DNA of 64,000 nucleotides. Origin: Lingula anatina. Taxonomy: Eukaryota; Brachiopoda; Lingulata; Lingulida; Lingulidae. The stretch spans positions 146,088 to 210,087 of the forward strand of contig NW_019774703.1 in the NCBI RefSeq assembly GCF_001039355.2. The letters are read 5' to 3'. The notes under the pieces were generated by a model. The model ran no database searches and was not told the DNA's origin. It saw only the letters and a program-made list of their open reading frames with translations. A program made the translations under genes and the position numbers. Of the stretch, positions 1 to 12,869 are shown piece after piece. Positions within the stretch are counted from its first letter, which is position 1, and each line of letters starts with the position of its first letter.

Positions 1-1071
1 TTTGGATGGTAACCTACTTGATGTTACAGGCTCTGTTGGATAACCATGGCAACAGAATCAGGAATAAATAAAAAAGATAAAAAGCATACTGTTAAAAGCA
101 TAGCAACCATCACCAGGCAATGAACTGGGTGCAATCAATAGTGGTCTATCTCTCATAACCCACATAAACAGTTAATGTGATTTAAGAGGAAAAAAATTGA
201 AGGAGAAAAAAAAACAGGAGAACAATACACATTGCTTATATTTCTGCAAATGGAAGAGAATGTCTTAAGAACAGGTACTGTTCTGTTCTGCTAAATTTGT
301 CAAAATAAAAGTTTTCTCTGGATTTTTTTCTTCCCACATTACTCAAATATCAGCCTCTGTTTAAATTGCTCATGAAACTTGTAAATGGCACCCAACAAAT
401 GAAGAAGACTAAAGAGCAGAGAGTAATTTAATGTGTCTCTCATTTCTCTGTTCTCTTGGCGCCACTGCTGAAGTGAAAATGAGCTGGCGTTCTGCAGCTT
501 TAATACATGGGTAATGCAAGGGTATTTGAGAGAGTTCACTATTATGTCTAGGCAATAAAAAGACAGAAAAAGAAACAGAAATATCCCCAATTCTATTCAA
601 ATAATGGATCAAAGTATATCGGTTAATGGAGTTAAGCTTGCAATAGTCCCCCAGGTTTGTGTATTTCACCCAGGAAGTGGGTTATTATAAAAGGAACATT
701 CCTTAATTCAGCAAAAAATGAAAAATAAAGGACAAACCTGCTGAATAACTTCTTGCTAAAATGCATGATAATGTAGCAACTTAAAATAGCAATAAAATGG
801 ATAAAAAAGAACTAAAAAAGGAACCACTGTCATTCCCTCTATGCACCAGAAATAATTATCAAAAATTTTACGATAAAAATATTCAGTCGTCAACACTGAT
901 GAAGCTGACAAAATGCATTTAACAAAATTGTTTCTATATCAATATGAACATTTTTAATATCGAAAAAGGTTTAAATACAAGTACTCGTGTGTACAAACTT
1001 CAATCTTCATAATAATTTCAATAAAAGATCAATCAATCTTCAAGGATAAAAATGAACACATTGTATCATAC
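1..1071 (-). other. Gene A intron, left edge
   Basis: AT-rich sequence. I see no exon or structured repeat. Confidence 0.5.
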
Positions 1072-1134
1072 CTCTTTTGGTTGGTTTCACCAAATTACTC
1101 AGTGTGGCTGATTTTGTTGAGTATGAAAAGTTTT
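1072..1134 (-). CDS. Gene A exon 6 (last one in window)
   Basis: This 63-nt exon lies between a pyrimidine-rich CTTTTTCAG acceptor and a GTATGA donor. Only one frame is open, and it enters and leaves in phase 1. It encodes NFSYSTKSATLSNLVKPTKR preceded by a split Glu. The entry phase matches the phase-1 exit of the 154-nt exon upstream. It is basic and Ser/Thr-rich and has no recognised motif. Later exons must lie left of the window. Confidence 0.6.
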
Positions 1135-4100
1135 CTGAAAAAGAAAAGGGATTAAATTTTCAAAACAAAAGGCCAAGGGCAATTAAACGGCAATCAACAT
1201 GATAATGTTTGACATTAACGTAGGGCTTATTACTACAAAACATACCAAGTGGCTGTATATAAAATAAAGTATAATCTTTTCTTCTAAACTTAAAATGTTG
1301 AAATTGATTGACTTATTAAACTTCAGACAAAACAAAATCCCTTAATCTATCCTGTTTTAAGTCAATCCATCAGGATTAACGACCCTTATCAAATAGAACA
1401 CCTCTCATTTCTTAATGTTCACAGCTTAAAGGGATAATAACTCTTTGTATGAGATCTTTATTTCACAATAAAAACATTGTGAATAACTCATAGAAATATA
1501 ATATATTCTGTTTTACCACAAAAATGGCAATTATAGCTATTATTCTGATATCTGAGCTTGTCTTTAGACCACGTGACCTCCATTGATGGCTATACTCTGT
1601 TAAAATCTCTTAAGTGATTTTAACAAAAAACCAAACTTTTTAGAAAAAAAACCAGGGACTAACTTTGAATGTAAAAATGGATTCATTAACCATTGGTAAG
1701 TATGGGAAAATTGTTGTTTACTCCAGGAAAATTCATTTTTTGGCCGAAACGAAGAGTTATTATCCCTTTAACTGGAAGTGAAAAATTGGCCATAACTGGC
1801 AATGTTTCAATGTCATGAAAGTCTCACACTCATGGAAATAAATATCACACACCAAGGGGGGGATAGATTACATGGCACTTAACGGGTACCAAACCAAATT
1901 TCTGCATGAAGTAGTGCAATCAATCCTACCCATGCCCTGTGACTTAACCAACCATAGTACATTGGTATGGAGCCAAAATGATGTTGAAACGGGACCATGT
2001 CACAAACCTGGTCTGTGAAAGTTTGGTGACAAAGGTTTTCCAGGTACTATCCTTCCAGAGGAAGCTCTTTTCAGGTAATTTGGGTCTCCATCCTTCAAGT
2101 AACTTGTGTTGTAGAATTTCCCAAACTCGAAGGATCTGCCACTCGAGCCCAAGGAGTCTCCCTGAAATAATAATAATAATAAATGCTCCATACCAATGCC
2201 ATCATATTTTGTGAAAATTTTCACTATACCAATATGCAAATCACTGAATATAGCATAGTACATTGGCTATGTATCTTCCAAGGGAAACCTTTAATCCTTA
2301 CCATATCATGTACTTATTACAAATGGATATAAACCTTTCATCTTTTCTTTGGACTTACTATAATGAATATAAACATTTGATCCTTACTGTGGACATTCTC
2401 CACAGAACATCAACCAATATATATATACAGACATGGATGTGCTATGATCACAATGTATATTCTATTGGGAATATTGTATATGAATCAATAGCCCATGTAC
2501 TTTTAGCTGGAAAGTTGATTTGTGAGTTCACTTCACTATGCTGACAATGCTTGACAATGACACTCAGACTGAATCAATATGCATTATCTTTTATCTTCCA
2601 TCTTAAATGCCAGCATATAAATATGACATGCAGAATTGTAACATCACAGTTACTTCATCTTAAAAATACTGTTTTGGGGCTAAATCAAACTAAATAAATT
2701 CAAAATAAAATATTTTACTATCTGCACAGAAACAGAATCATTGGCAGTATTAACCAAAGCAAAAAATGTAACATGCTATCAGTAATTAAGAAGTATCTTA
2801 AACATAAATATGTCTTCATTATTTCACTGGCAAACCTTACCCTTTTTCTGAACCCTTCTGATGAACTCTGACTACTGGTAGAATAAGGACTGGGACTGCG
2901 AAACTGCTCACAAGGGAGGAAATAAAAACAATCAAAACAACAATAAGCAAAAATAAATCAGATCACAACAAAACAAGGTCAAATCATAAAATTATGATTA
3001 CAACAACAATACAAAACTACAACCTAATATGCAACAACAATGAACTCATGCACATAAGGAAAATACTGTCATTATATCAAAACATTAGAATATCATAACA
3101 ATAAAAACAAAATGCTAACTAATACTAATAAATGTTGGTAACACAGATAGTGAACATCAATGCCAATGAAAACATCTTAAAATTCATGTGAAAGGAACTG
3201 AAAGACAGAAAAATGCAGTCATACACTACACCTCGATCACACAGCCTGTCATTTACAGATCCATTTCCAAGATGGCTGCCATACACCAGGAAAACTGACA
3301 ATGGCAGCCATACTGGATGATCTTCGTATAGAAATTTCCTTGAGAAAAATGATGGTCCAACCTCAGATCCTCACGGAAAGGAAGATAAAAGTGGAGCTTA
3401 AGGAACTTGGTTTTTCAGACCAATGCAGGCAAATGTTCTAGGATTATAGATTATAAATACCAAAGTACTCCAGATGACACATCTTTAAATCAAGCAATTT
3501 CTGCAAACCCTGTCCATATACATAGATAATATAAACCAGTTCCACAGATATCAGTTGCACTGGTCATCAGAGACAACTGATCAATAGAAATACGCTTCAA
3601 ACATCACAGAGATAAAAGAAAGCTATTAGAGAGAGGTGTAGAGCCATTGCCCTTGGGAGACATGGATATATTTTTGTGTAATTTGGAACAACCTGGATTC
3701 AATAATCAATAAAATCCTATCCCATATAGCTAATTATTTAACATTTGGTTGGTGTTTTCCACTCTCACTTTCATCAAAAGAAAAATCTAATTTTGTCTCA
3801 CCATATAATGGTACTAGTTTGTTCATCTTTGCATGTCCTAGGTTTAAGTGCATTCATTCAGTTTCAGGTCAAATGAATGGTTTTCTAATTGCANAGGGGT
3901 ACCAAACCAAATTTCTGCATGAAGTAGTGCAATCAATCCTACCCATGCCCTGTGACTTAACCAACCATAGTACATTGGTATGGAGCCAAAATGATGTTGA
4001 AACGGGACCATGTCACAAACCTGGTCTGTGAAAGTTTGGTGACAAAGGTTTTCCAGGTACTATCCTTCCAGAGGAAGCTCTTTTCAGGTAATTTGGGTCT

Positions 4101-7100
4101 CCATCCTTCAAGTAACTTGTGTTGTAGAATTTCCCAAACTCGAAGGATCTGCCACTCGAGCCCAAGGAGTCTCCCTGAAATAATAATAATAATAAATGCT
4201 CCATACCAATGCCGTCATATTTTGTGAAAATTTTCACTATACCAATATGCAAATCACTGAATATAGCATAGTACATTGGCTATGTATCTTCCAAGGGAAA
4301 CCTTTAATCCTTACCATATCATGTACTTATTACAAATGGATATAAACCTTTCATCTTTTCTTTGGACTTACTATAATGAATATAAACATTTGATCCTTAC
4401 TGTGGACATTCTCCACAGAACATCAACCAATATATATATACAGACATGGATGTGCTATGATCACAATGTATATTCTATTGGGAATATTGTATATGAATCA
4501 ATAGCCCATGTACTTTTAGCTGGAAAGTTGATTTGTGAGTTCACTTCACTATGCTGACAATACTTGACAATGACACTCAGACTGAATCAATATGCATTAT
4601 CTTTTATCTTCCATCTTAAATGCCAGCATATAAATATGACATGCAGAATTGTAACATCACCTAACCTAATCTTAAAAATACTGTTTTGGGGCTAAATCAA
4701 ACTAATAAATTCAAAATAAAATATTTTAAAATCTGCACAGAAACAGAATCATTGGCAGTACTAACCAAAGCAAAAAATAACATGCCATCAGTAATTAAGA
4801 AGTACCTTAAACATAAACGTGTCTTCGTTATTTCACTGGCAAACCTTACCCTTTTTCTGAACCCTTCTGATGAACTCTGACTACTGGTAGAGTAGGGACT
4901 GGGACTGCGAAACTGCTCACAGGGGAGGAAATAAAAACAGTCAAAACAACAAAAAGCAAAAATAAATCAGATCACAACAAAACAACTAGGTTAAATCATA
5001 AAATTATGATTACAACAACAATACAAAAATATAACCTAATATGCAACAACAATGAACTCATGCACATAAGGAAAATACTGTCATCAAAACATTGGAATAT
5101 CATAACAATAAAAACAAAATGCTAATTAATAATAATAAATGTTGTTCACACAAATAGTTAACATCAATGTCAATGATAACATCTTAAAATTCATGTGAAA
5201 GGAACTGAAAGACAGAAAAATGCAGTCATCCACTTCACCTCTATCACACAGCCTATCATTCCAGATCCATTTCCAAGATGGCTGCCATACACCAGGAAAA
5301 CTGACAATGGCAGCCATACTGGATGATCTTCGTATAGAAATTTCCTTGAGAAAAATGATGGTCCAACCTCAGATCCTCACGGAAAGGAAGATAAGAGTGG
5401 AGCTTAAGGAACTTGGTTTTTCAGACCAATGCAGGCAAATGTTCTAGGATTATAGATTATAAATACCGAAGTACTCCAGATGACACATCTTTAAATCAAG
5501 CAATTCCTGCAAACCCTGTCCATATACATAGATAATATAGACCAGTTCCACAGATATCAGTTGCACTGGTCATCAGAGACAACTGATCAATAGAAATATG
5601 CTTCAAACATCACAGAGATAAAAGAAAGCTATTAGAGAGAGGTGTAGAGCCATTGCCCTTGGGAGACATGGATATATTTTTGTGTAATTTGGAACAACCT
5701 GGATTCAATAATCAATAAAATCCTATCCCATATAGCTAATTATTTAACATTTGGTTGGTGTTTTCCACTCTCACTTTCATCAAAAGAAAAATCTAATTTT
5801 GTCTCACCATATAATGGTACTAGTTTGTTCATCTTTGCATGTCCTAGGTTTAAGTGCATTCATTCAGTTTCAGGTCAAATGAATGGTTTTCTAATTGGGA
5901 CTGAGATAATGCAGGAAAAGATGTGGAAAAAGGGTCCTTAGGGGATGAAGGTTACAACATGCAGCCATCAAATAAAAGGAACACTAAAATAAAGGGTGTA
6001 TCCATTATATCTCTTATTAAGCATAAAAAAGAGATGATGGAAGATGATGATTTTCCCAATGTAAAATTATTTGAAACAAGACAGAGCTGGGATGCAAGGA
6101 CCGACTGCTATAGGGACTGTGAATTCATTGATCAGAATACTTGGACAATAGTGTGACTGAAGTAATATCTATGACAAAAATATCATCAGCTATAGCTAGA
6201 ACTGTTTAAATGATACAAAATAAATCAAATCAAATCAGTGAGATGATAACTGAATGCAATGCACAGAAGTCTATCTGATTCACTTTATACTTGGCAAAAT
6301 GTGGCAAATCAAATTACAAATACATTAATCATACCATTGCATGTTTGATCTAATGCTACTGGTTGCCTAATCCATAGACATACACTCCACATGAAAGGAT
6401 GAAAGACATGCCTCTGCCACTTTCATTTCTTCTTCACATTTCATGGGCACATTTGTCAGTCTGATGCACAATGGACACTGTAACATATGGCTCCAGCAGA
6501 AACGGAATAAAAAACTCCACTTCAGTAGTCTCTGAATGCATCATGTATGCCCAAACTGTGTAGAAACCAAACCAACTGGAAAACGGCAAGCCTCAGAGAG
6601 ATAAATGGGTTTTCTATATATCCTTAAGCTCTCTGCTCAGTCTAACTGCACATTAGACTCTAGACAAGCATAGCCAGCTCCATCAGGCACTTGCTATCTA
6701 TTATCTGTTAATTCTGTTTCCATATAACACAAATCTCAAAAGGCAATTTAGATAACCGTGATTACATCTCTAAGGAAGCAGAATAACAATTTGGAAGGGC
6801 CTATTCTTACCATTATTTTCCTTCTATTTCCTGTCATAATATGTCTAAAAAACTCATCAGAAACCAAGAACAGAACCAAGACCGCTACTTGTCCTGATTA
6901 GATGCTGTTATCGGGGCAAGAACTGCAATTCCAATGAGAAAATCAATGGCTTCTTCTATATTTCCTCTTAAATAATTTCCCAATATGACATATTTTCCAT
7001 GGGCAAGGAGTGAATATCAGCACACCATTCTATTCACATGATAGCATTCACGGGACGTTTTGTTTGTCAATCCAAAATTGGCTGTTCCAGAGTATTCAGA

Positions 7101-10100
7101 TATTGATTAATAAAGAAGACTTGTGTCTGTGTCTATATGTGCCCACATTACATCCCTTCCCATGAGGAGGTTGTGGGGGGAGTTCCTCATATTTCACTTA
7201 AAATGTTTTTATATTCATCTATAAAGGTACATGTAACTTAAAAGAAGGACATATGGGATATTGTATGCCATCGTTTGGTGATACTAGATGACCCTTGGGT
7301 CTAAAAGATATTTGCACAGAACAAAGTGCCCATCGATTCAGCATCGTAACTCATATCATTTATAGAAGATGTCGAAATCATACTGTAAATTCATAGAATA
7401 TTTCCTTGCAGAAGATATACATAGGATGCGAAATGCTTTCATTTTTTTTTTCTTTGGCCAAAAATTTCTGATTTGTTACTTTCTTCTTATACAACAATGA
7501 AAAAAATAACACTTAATATTTCTACAATTAAGGTTGCCATCTCTTACTGGCACATGCCATTCATATAAAATTCCATCCAATAAGGTGTTTTTAAAAATAT
7601 ATCCATTAGCATTATATGACAATATAAGGCAAATCTCATTGTAGCCTAAACCAATATCAACCATATCAAGTTGATACCATAGGATACTTAGTTCTAAAAG
7701 ATCACAATTATATACAGTTTCAATTCAGTTATTAAGGTTTGTAATTTCCATACAATTTTCTTTATTAGATTAGCCTGAAGCCAATCAACTCATTTTGATC
7801 ATCATTAAACACATTATGATCTATAAAAGTATCACTATCCATGATCAGTCACTTAGTAAACTGGGATAAGGCAATGTATCCCCTGCTGGGTAGATGAGGG
7901 GATGGAGAGTTTGAAAGGGGGAGGGGTGTGGGGGGGGGGGGGGTGCAGGGGGGGTGCAGGGGGGGTGCACTTCCCATGAGACAGCTACTTAAATCTTGGG
8001 CAATTTGGTCAGGTCCTACTGAACATCAATGAGATCTCACTTAGACAAAATGATTATTTCTTCCAATTCCAGAATTCATCCTCCAGAAAATGAGAGTCAG
8101 CAGTTAGCTGATAATAACTGTTTCCAACCTAGAGGTGTAATCAGGTGTTAATTGACTCCCATCTTTCAACATCATAAAGGACGATAGTTATATGGCAAAG
8201 CTGAGATATTATTGGGGGGGGAATGTGTAGATAGACTCTGTGCTCAAATATTGATTATTACATATATTAGACACAGACTCTCAGTGTAGCCTCCCATCTC
8301 TCTCTCTATACACACACACACACACACAAACACACACAAGACATTCATACCCCCTTCACACTACAGTTGCCAAAATGCGCATTTCTATAATTTGGATTTT
8401 TCGTAAGGAATCCGATTTGGTATTGCGTTCACACTCGCTAAGCGAATCCGAATCCCACGTTGAAAATTTCAGGTTTAACTTCCTGTTTTGAACACTCGCG
8501 CATGCGCCGCACAGGAAATCTTAAAATATCAACAAAAATTTGTGACGACAAATGCAACTCAAAAGACATTCCAGCATTCTTGAGAAGTATAAGGTGGCAA
8601 AATAAGTTTGTTTCCTCATGTTGTAGTGAGTGGTGACCTCCAAATACGTTTGGTGCAATCGCTAAAGTAATAAACCAGCGTTCATAGATACCCGCACTTA
8701 TCTGCACACATGCGCAGTAAGATCTGTACAGGTGTCGATTCCGGTAAGTTATCCGGATCGCGCTTAGAAATCCACCTCACTTGCAGGATTTTGAAAATGC
8801 ACATTTTCAAAATCCTCTTGTGTTCACACCACTGCATTTATTCGAATTGTGACCTAATTTGCAACTTATCCGGATAACTGAGCGTAGTGTGAACAGGGTA
8901 TCAGAGAAATCTGTCACAAAATCTCCATGTAGAGAAAGCCGTCAATGAACTCTATGTACTAACTAAATACCACAGAACTGTGATGCAATAAACATCTAGG
9001 AAAAAAACTACTAAGTAATAACGAGCAACACTCTTTTCCAAAACAAACACAATGTCTGTGTAAACAGTGAGGGGGGAGTTGTGACTTCTGTGGAACTGGT
9101 TAGAAAATTGTTTTGGAGGGGAGCCAGTATTTTGCCACATTTATCCTCTTAAGCACCTATTCGTCTTCTGTTACCTATTTGTCTACATATAATAGTATGT
9201 TTTAAGAAATAATCTGTAATTCTTATATTCCTCACATACTGCAGTCTGCTTAAATTGAGATAATTGGGTTATAGAACGAATTAAATCAGTATCAAAGGAG
9301 TAAAAAAAGCACAGATCTAGAAGAGACATAAAGCAGTGGCAGAAACTAGGGTGGGATACGAAATAAAGAGGAGAGGGATGAAAGAGGTTACTAGTACAGT
9401 ACCAGTACATACTCTGGGGTAGCGCTAAGTTACACTCGCCAATTTAGCCAAATGCTAAAACTTACTTAAATTGGCTAAAGTAAAAGGACTTGATTTGGCT
9501 TGTTTTAGTCAAATTATAACCATTTTGATAAAAAATTGACAAAAAAGTGGCGATTTGGCTAAGCGACAAAAATTGCTAGCGCTACCCCATATAGTATACT
9601 CCACTATAAGGAACCACATGCACAAAGTTGATGGCGCTGATGAAGACAAAGGGATGATGCCATAGTTATGAAGATAAAGAAGATAGTGGCCATGACTCAT
9701 CTATATACAATGCATTCCACTTTTGTGCTTCTGTTATTAGTTCCCATAAACTTTTACTCACCACCTGGTCACTTGGTGATAACTGGCCATCCATACTCAT
9801 GGGAGAACCTAGAATTAGAAAGTGCCATTGTGGAGATTCATAGATAATTCATCAACAAATTGCTGGGCAGCAACTGTCTCTTGATTGTCTCTTAATTGAT
9901 TGCAAATGTTTTGTGTTATTACCACATTTACACTGCTAGTTTCAATTTTCTGACAATAGATGTAACAATTGTAGTGTTTTTAAATATTAGCATTTCATAA
10001 AACCTAAGTGTAGATATATTTTAATATGCTACCCTTCTAAAAATCAGTAAATAAACTAAACATTGCCAACTACGTAAAATACTGGCAATTCTCTGGAAAA

Positions 10101-12822
10101 GGAATCAATCCCAAAGACCCTTGCAGGCAAAAGCACATGTACACCACTGGATACTGAACCATTATTCTAACCACAATTAACTGTGTATGAGGTACTTTCC
10201 CAGTAATTGTTCTCCCTCTTTTTCAAGGTACATAGTGACATCTGAGCATCAATCAATGCCAGACTGGCTTGCGTAATACAGACATCGCTCTGTGGTGCGT
10301 GAATACACCTACATGCATGTCATAATAACCTACTCCATCCAGGTGTGAAAACTATTGTTCTGAAAACAACTAGGTTAACAATCAATTAACTGCTGTTTTT
10401 TTTTTTCTTCTGGCATGGTCATGGGTGAAAAGAGAGGCATATTCAATATTGTTTTTATAGATCTACTAACATCTGTTTGTATTCGGTGATAACATATGTG
10501 CTGGTTAACACAACAATCCATGTTGTGTGCCACTAGATAAAATACTGCTACATGACTTTACTTATCACAAACAATACATAAAAAAAGTTATGCATTTCAC
10601 AACTTACCATCAGTCAGCTTCATACTGGCTAGATGAGTTCTTATTTAATCCTTTTTAACTAACCAAAAAGCTAATATATCCAAACTCATTGGCATAGCTA
10701 GAAAAAAACTTGTCAGTGGTCAGAGAAGTTAAGGCTACATTTCTACTGTTATGCTAGACATATACTAAGAATGACTACCACTTGCGCCTCTAGGAGTTCA
10801 GAGACTTATTTGGCGTTCCAGTTTCTGAAGAACTGAGTCAGCAAGAAGAGGGCATAAAATCTACATACCTAAGGCAAAGGTGGCTTATAAATCAAGGTAA
10901 AACCATGCTGATAGTCTTATCAAATGAACACATCGTGATCACTGTACAGTACCAACCCCTAAGGAGTTTCCCTGCTAAAACAGTTGCTCTTTTTTGCATG
11001 CAGTAAGTGTGGTGTTTACCTCCTGGCAGGCAAAATCTATAGAACATATCCAGTATATCTTGAAGTTACCACCTTCATTATCAAGCTTCAGATCTCATGT
11101 CTACATTTCTCTGGAGTGCTTCAACAAAAATACAGCATACCTTCGTGTCTGTAATCTAATGTATATCCCCCTTAATGAGGCCTGGTGGGTGTGAAAGGCA
11201 ATATTTTGAATTTCTATGTCAGTTTTTATATTCAAGTCTTGGTGCTGGCATTTTTATTAACCTAATCAATGCAAAGTTGCTTGTCATAATGCTGCTGAAA
11301 TATTCTTTTTTGAAAATATTAATGATAGAATGAGCTTCTGACATTCAGAATGAAAATAATCATAACAGTTGTCTATGTCTTATTTCTTTCTGTCTCCTTG
11401 TACTATTATATCACCTTAATGCCAAAACTTAAAACCACAGACAGCACCCATTTGATCAAAGTGTCCATTCCTACAAAACACTACTAAATATACAACGAAC
11501 AAAAGCATATGCTGACCACTATATCAGTGTTGTTTCAACCATACCATACTGACCCTTAAAGCACAAATAACATCAGCATGTGTAAATATCTGCTTACTTC
11601 TATTTGCTGGCTACTACAGCTGCATGTGTGGTGTTAGGACCACTTCAAAGGGAACCAGAAAACAAAGTGGTTTCTTTGGGTTAAAAATAATGCTGACCCT
11701 GATCAAAGAAAGATACTGATTACGCACCTACCTGAGATCCACTGCTCCTTTTATGAATTCAAAGTGTCTTGCAAACAACACATTTCCGTATGCTATATCA
11801 TACAAATGTAAATCACACATCTTAATGTACAATATAGCATAACGTAATGCAGTTCAAAACTGACTGACTCACTCCAAGTTTAAATAGGCCAATCTAAAAT
11901 CTTGAATGTTTAAAAATGCCTGACCAAAAATGACTCAACGATGATGCTAGTTATTATAACCATGACGAGAAGACAGTAAGTTGTTTGGCTAGCTGCCCCT
12001 GATCGCTGTCATAGTACCCTGAACCGGGTCCACAGTAATAAATAACTAAAACTAGGCCAGAGGTTTTCAAATGGACCATGGCATCAACATCTGTATCTAC
12101 TCACATGTAACCACTCCAACACTATGTCTGATCCGCGGGGCGCCTCCTTTACCTCCTTCGCCTCCACCCTGATGTCCGCGATCTCATTTCTTTTTTCCTT
12201 ACTAATATTTGACCTGGTGGCAAGTTTCTGTAGCAACATCTGTTTCTGAATGGCTAGCATAGCAATTGCATTTCACCACACCTCCACCATACAGCCTCTA
12301 ACGTCAATTCACTTTGGCACTCCATACATTTCCCTCCATTCAACAGAAAGTGAACTTTGGTCAAAGTGTTCTTGTACATTAGGATTTCGACACATTTCTT
12401 GGCAACCTGGTAAACACTTGTGAACTTTTCAGACACAAAGGGAGGGACGGGTCAATTAAAATGAATCCAGTCACACCCTCAAACTACCATTATAATGAAC
12501 CTGAGCACTGGAATGTTTTGAAGGATTTGGCTCCAATGGATATCATAACTTTATAGAGAGCTGGGAGATGTCAGTCACTGCCAGGCAGTCAGATCCCGCC
12601 ATCAGAGTGGAAGATTCATATCAATATTTTGATAATGATAATGTAATCTCAATGGCCACATTGATCAAACAGAGGCAGATGAAACTAAAATGTGTTTGAG
12701 ACTTCATCTATGTAATCTACACACATTGACTGAAGAAAGAATTCACTGAAGGATGGAAACTAGGATTGTGAAAATAAAAAAAAAAAAATTCCTTGCTCAT
12801 TAGACATGACTGCAAAACCAAA

Positions 12823-12869
<47 letters not shown>

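Larger units (their letters stand above)
1884..3891 (+). repeat. Contig-overlap duplication 1, copy A
   Basis: This about 2 kb block matches 3897-5897 with SNPs and small indels. Copy A stops at the end of its contig (N at 3894) and copy B starts at the beginning of the next. It contains gene A exons 4 and 5. Confidence 0.85.
3897..5897 (+). repeat. Contig-overlap duplication 1, copy B
   Basis: This is the partner of 1884-3891 and starts three bases after the N. It continues into unique sequence at 5898, as a dovetail overlap would. Confidence 0.85.
5898..9761 (-). other. Gene A intron 3
   Basis: It contains the G-rich minisatellite, the CA repeat, the 550-bp transposon and the 173-bp MITE. 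No convincing exon seen. Confidence 0.5.

Noticed and set aside
1577-1595. 19-nt micro-exon between gene A exons 5 and 6
   Set aside because: Phase fitted by chance, but the donor is poor and exons 5 and 6 already join in frame without it.
2263-2544. 93-residue plus-strand frame, repeated at 4276-4557
   Set aside because: It is repeated only because of the contig overlap, is antisense to gene A introns and has low-information composition.
1884-5897. Real tandem duplication of gene A exons 4 and 5
   Set aside because: The copies dovetail at an N, and using both pairs breaks the frame.
5923-6156. 77-residue plus-strand frame with acidic stretch
   Set aside because: No splice sites, start context or homology recognised. 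It lies in an intron of the opposite gene.
7921-7970. Short spaced repeats as a CRISPR-like array
   Set aside because: G-run minisatellite in a eukaryotic intron; there are no spacers.
11029-11100. Minus-strand coding-like stretch before a GTAAAC donor
   Set aside because: No pyrimidine-rich acceptor, and too short to support.
11744-11850. Minus-strand frame MCDLHLYDIAYGNVLFARHF ending at a strong GTAGGT donor
   Set aside because: It leaves in phase 2, which does not fit gene A exons here, and there is no other support.
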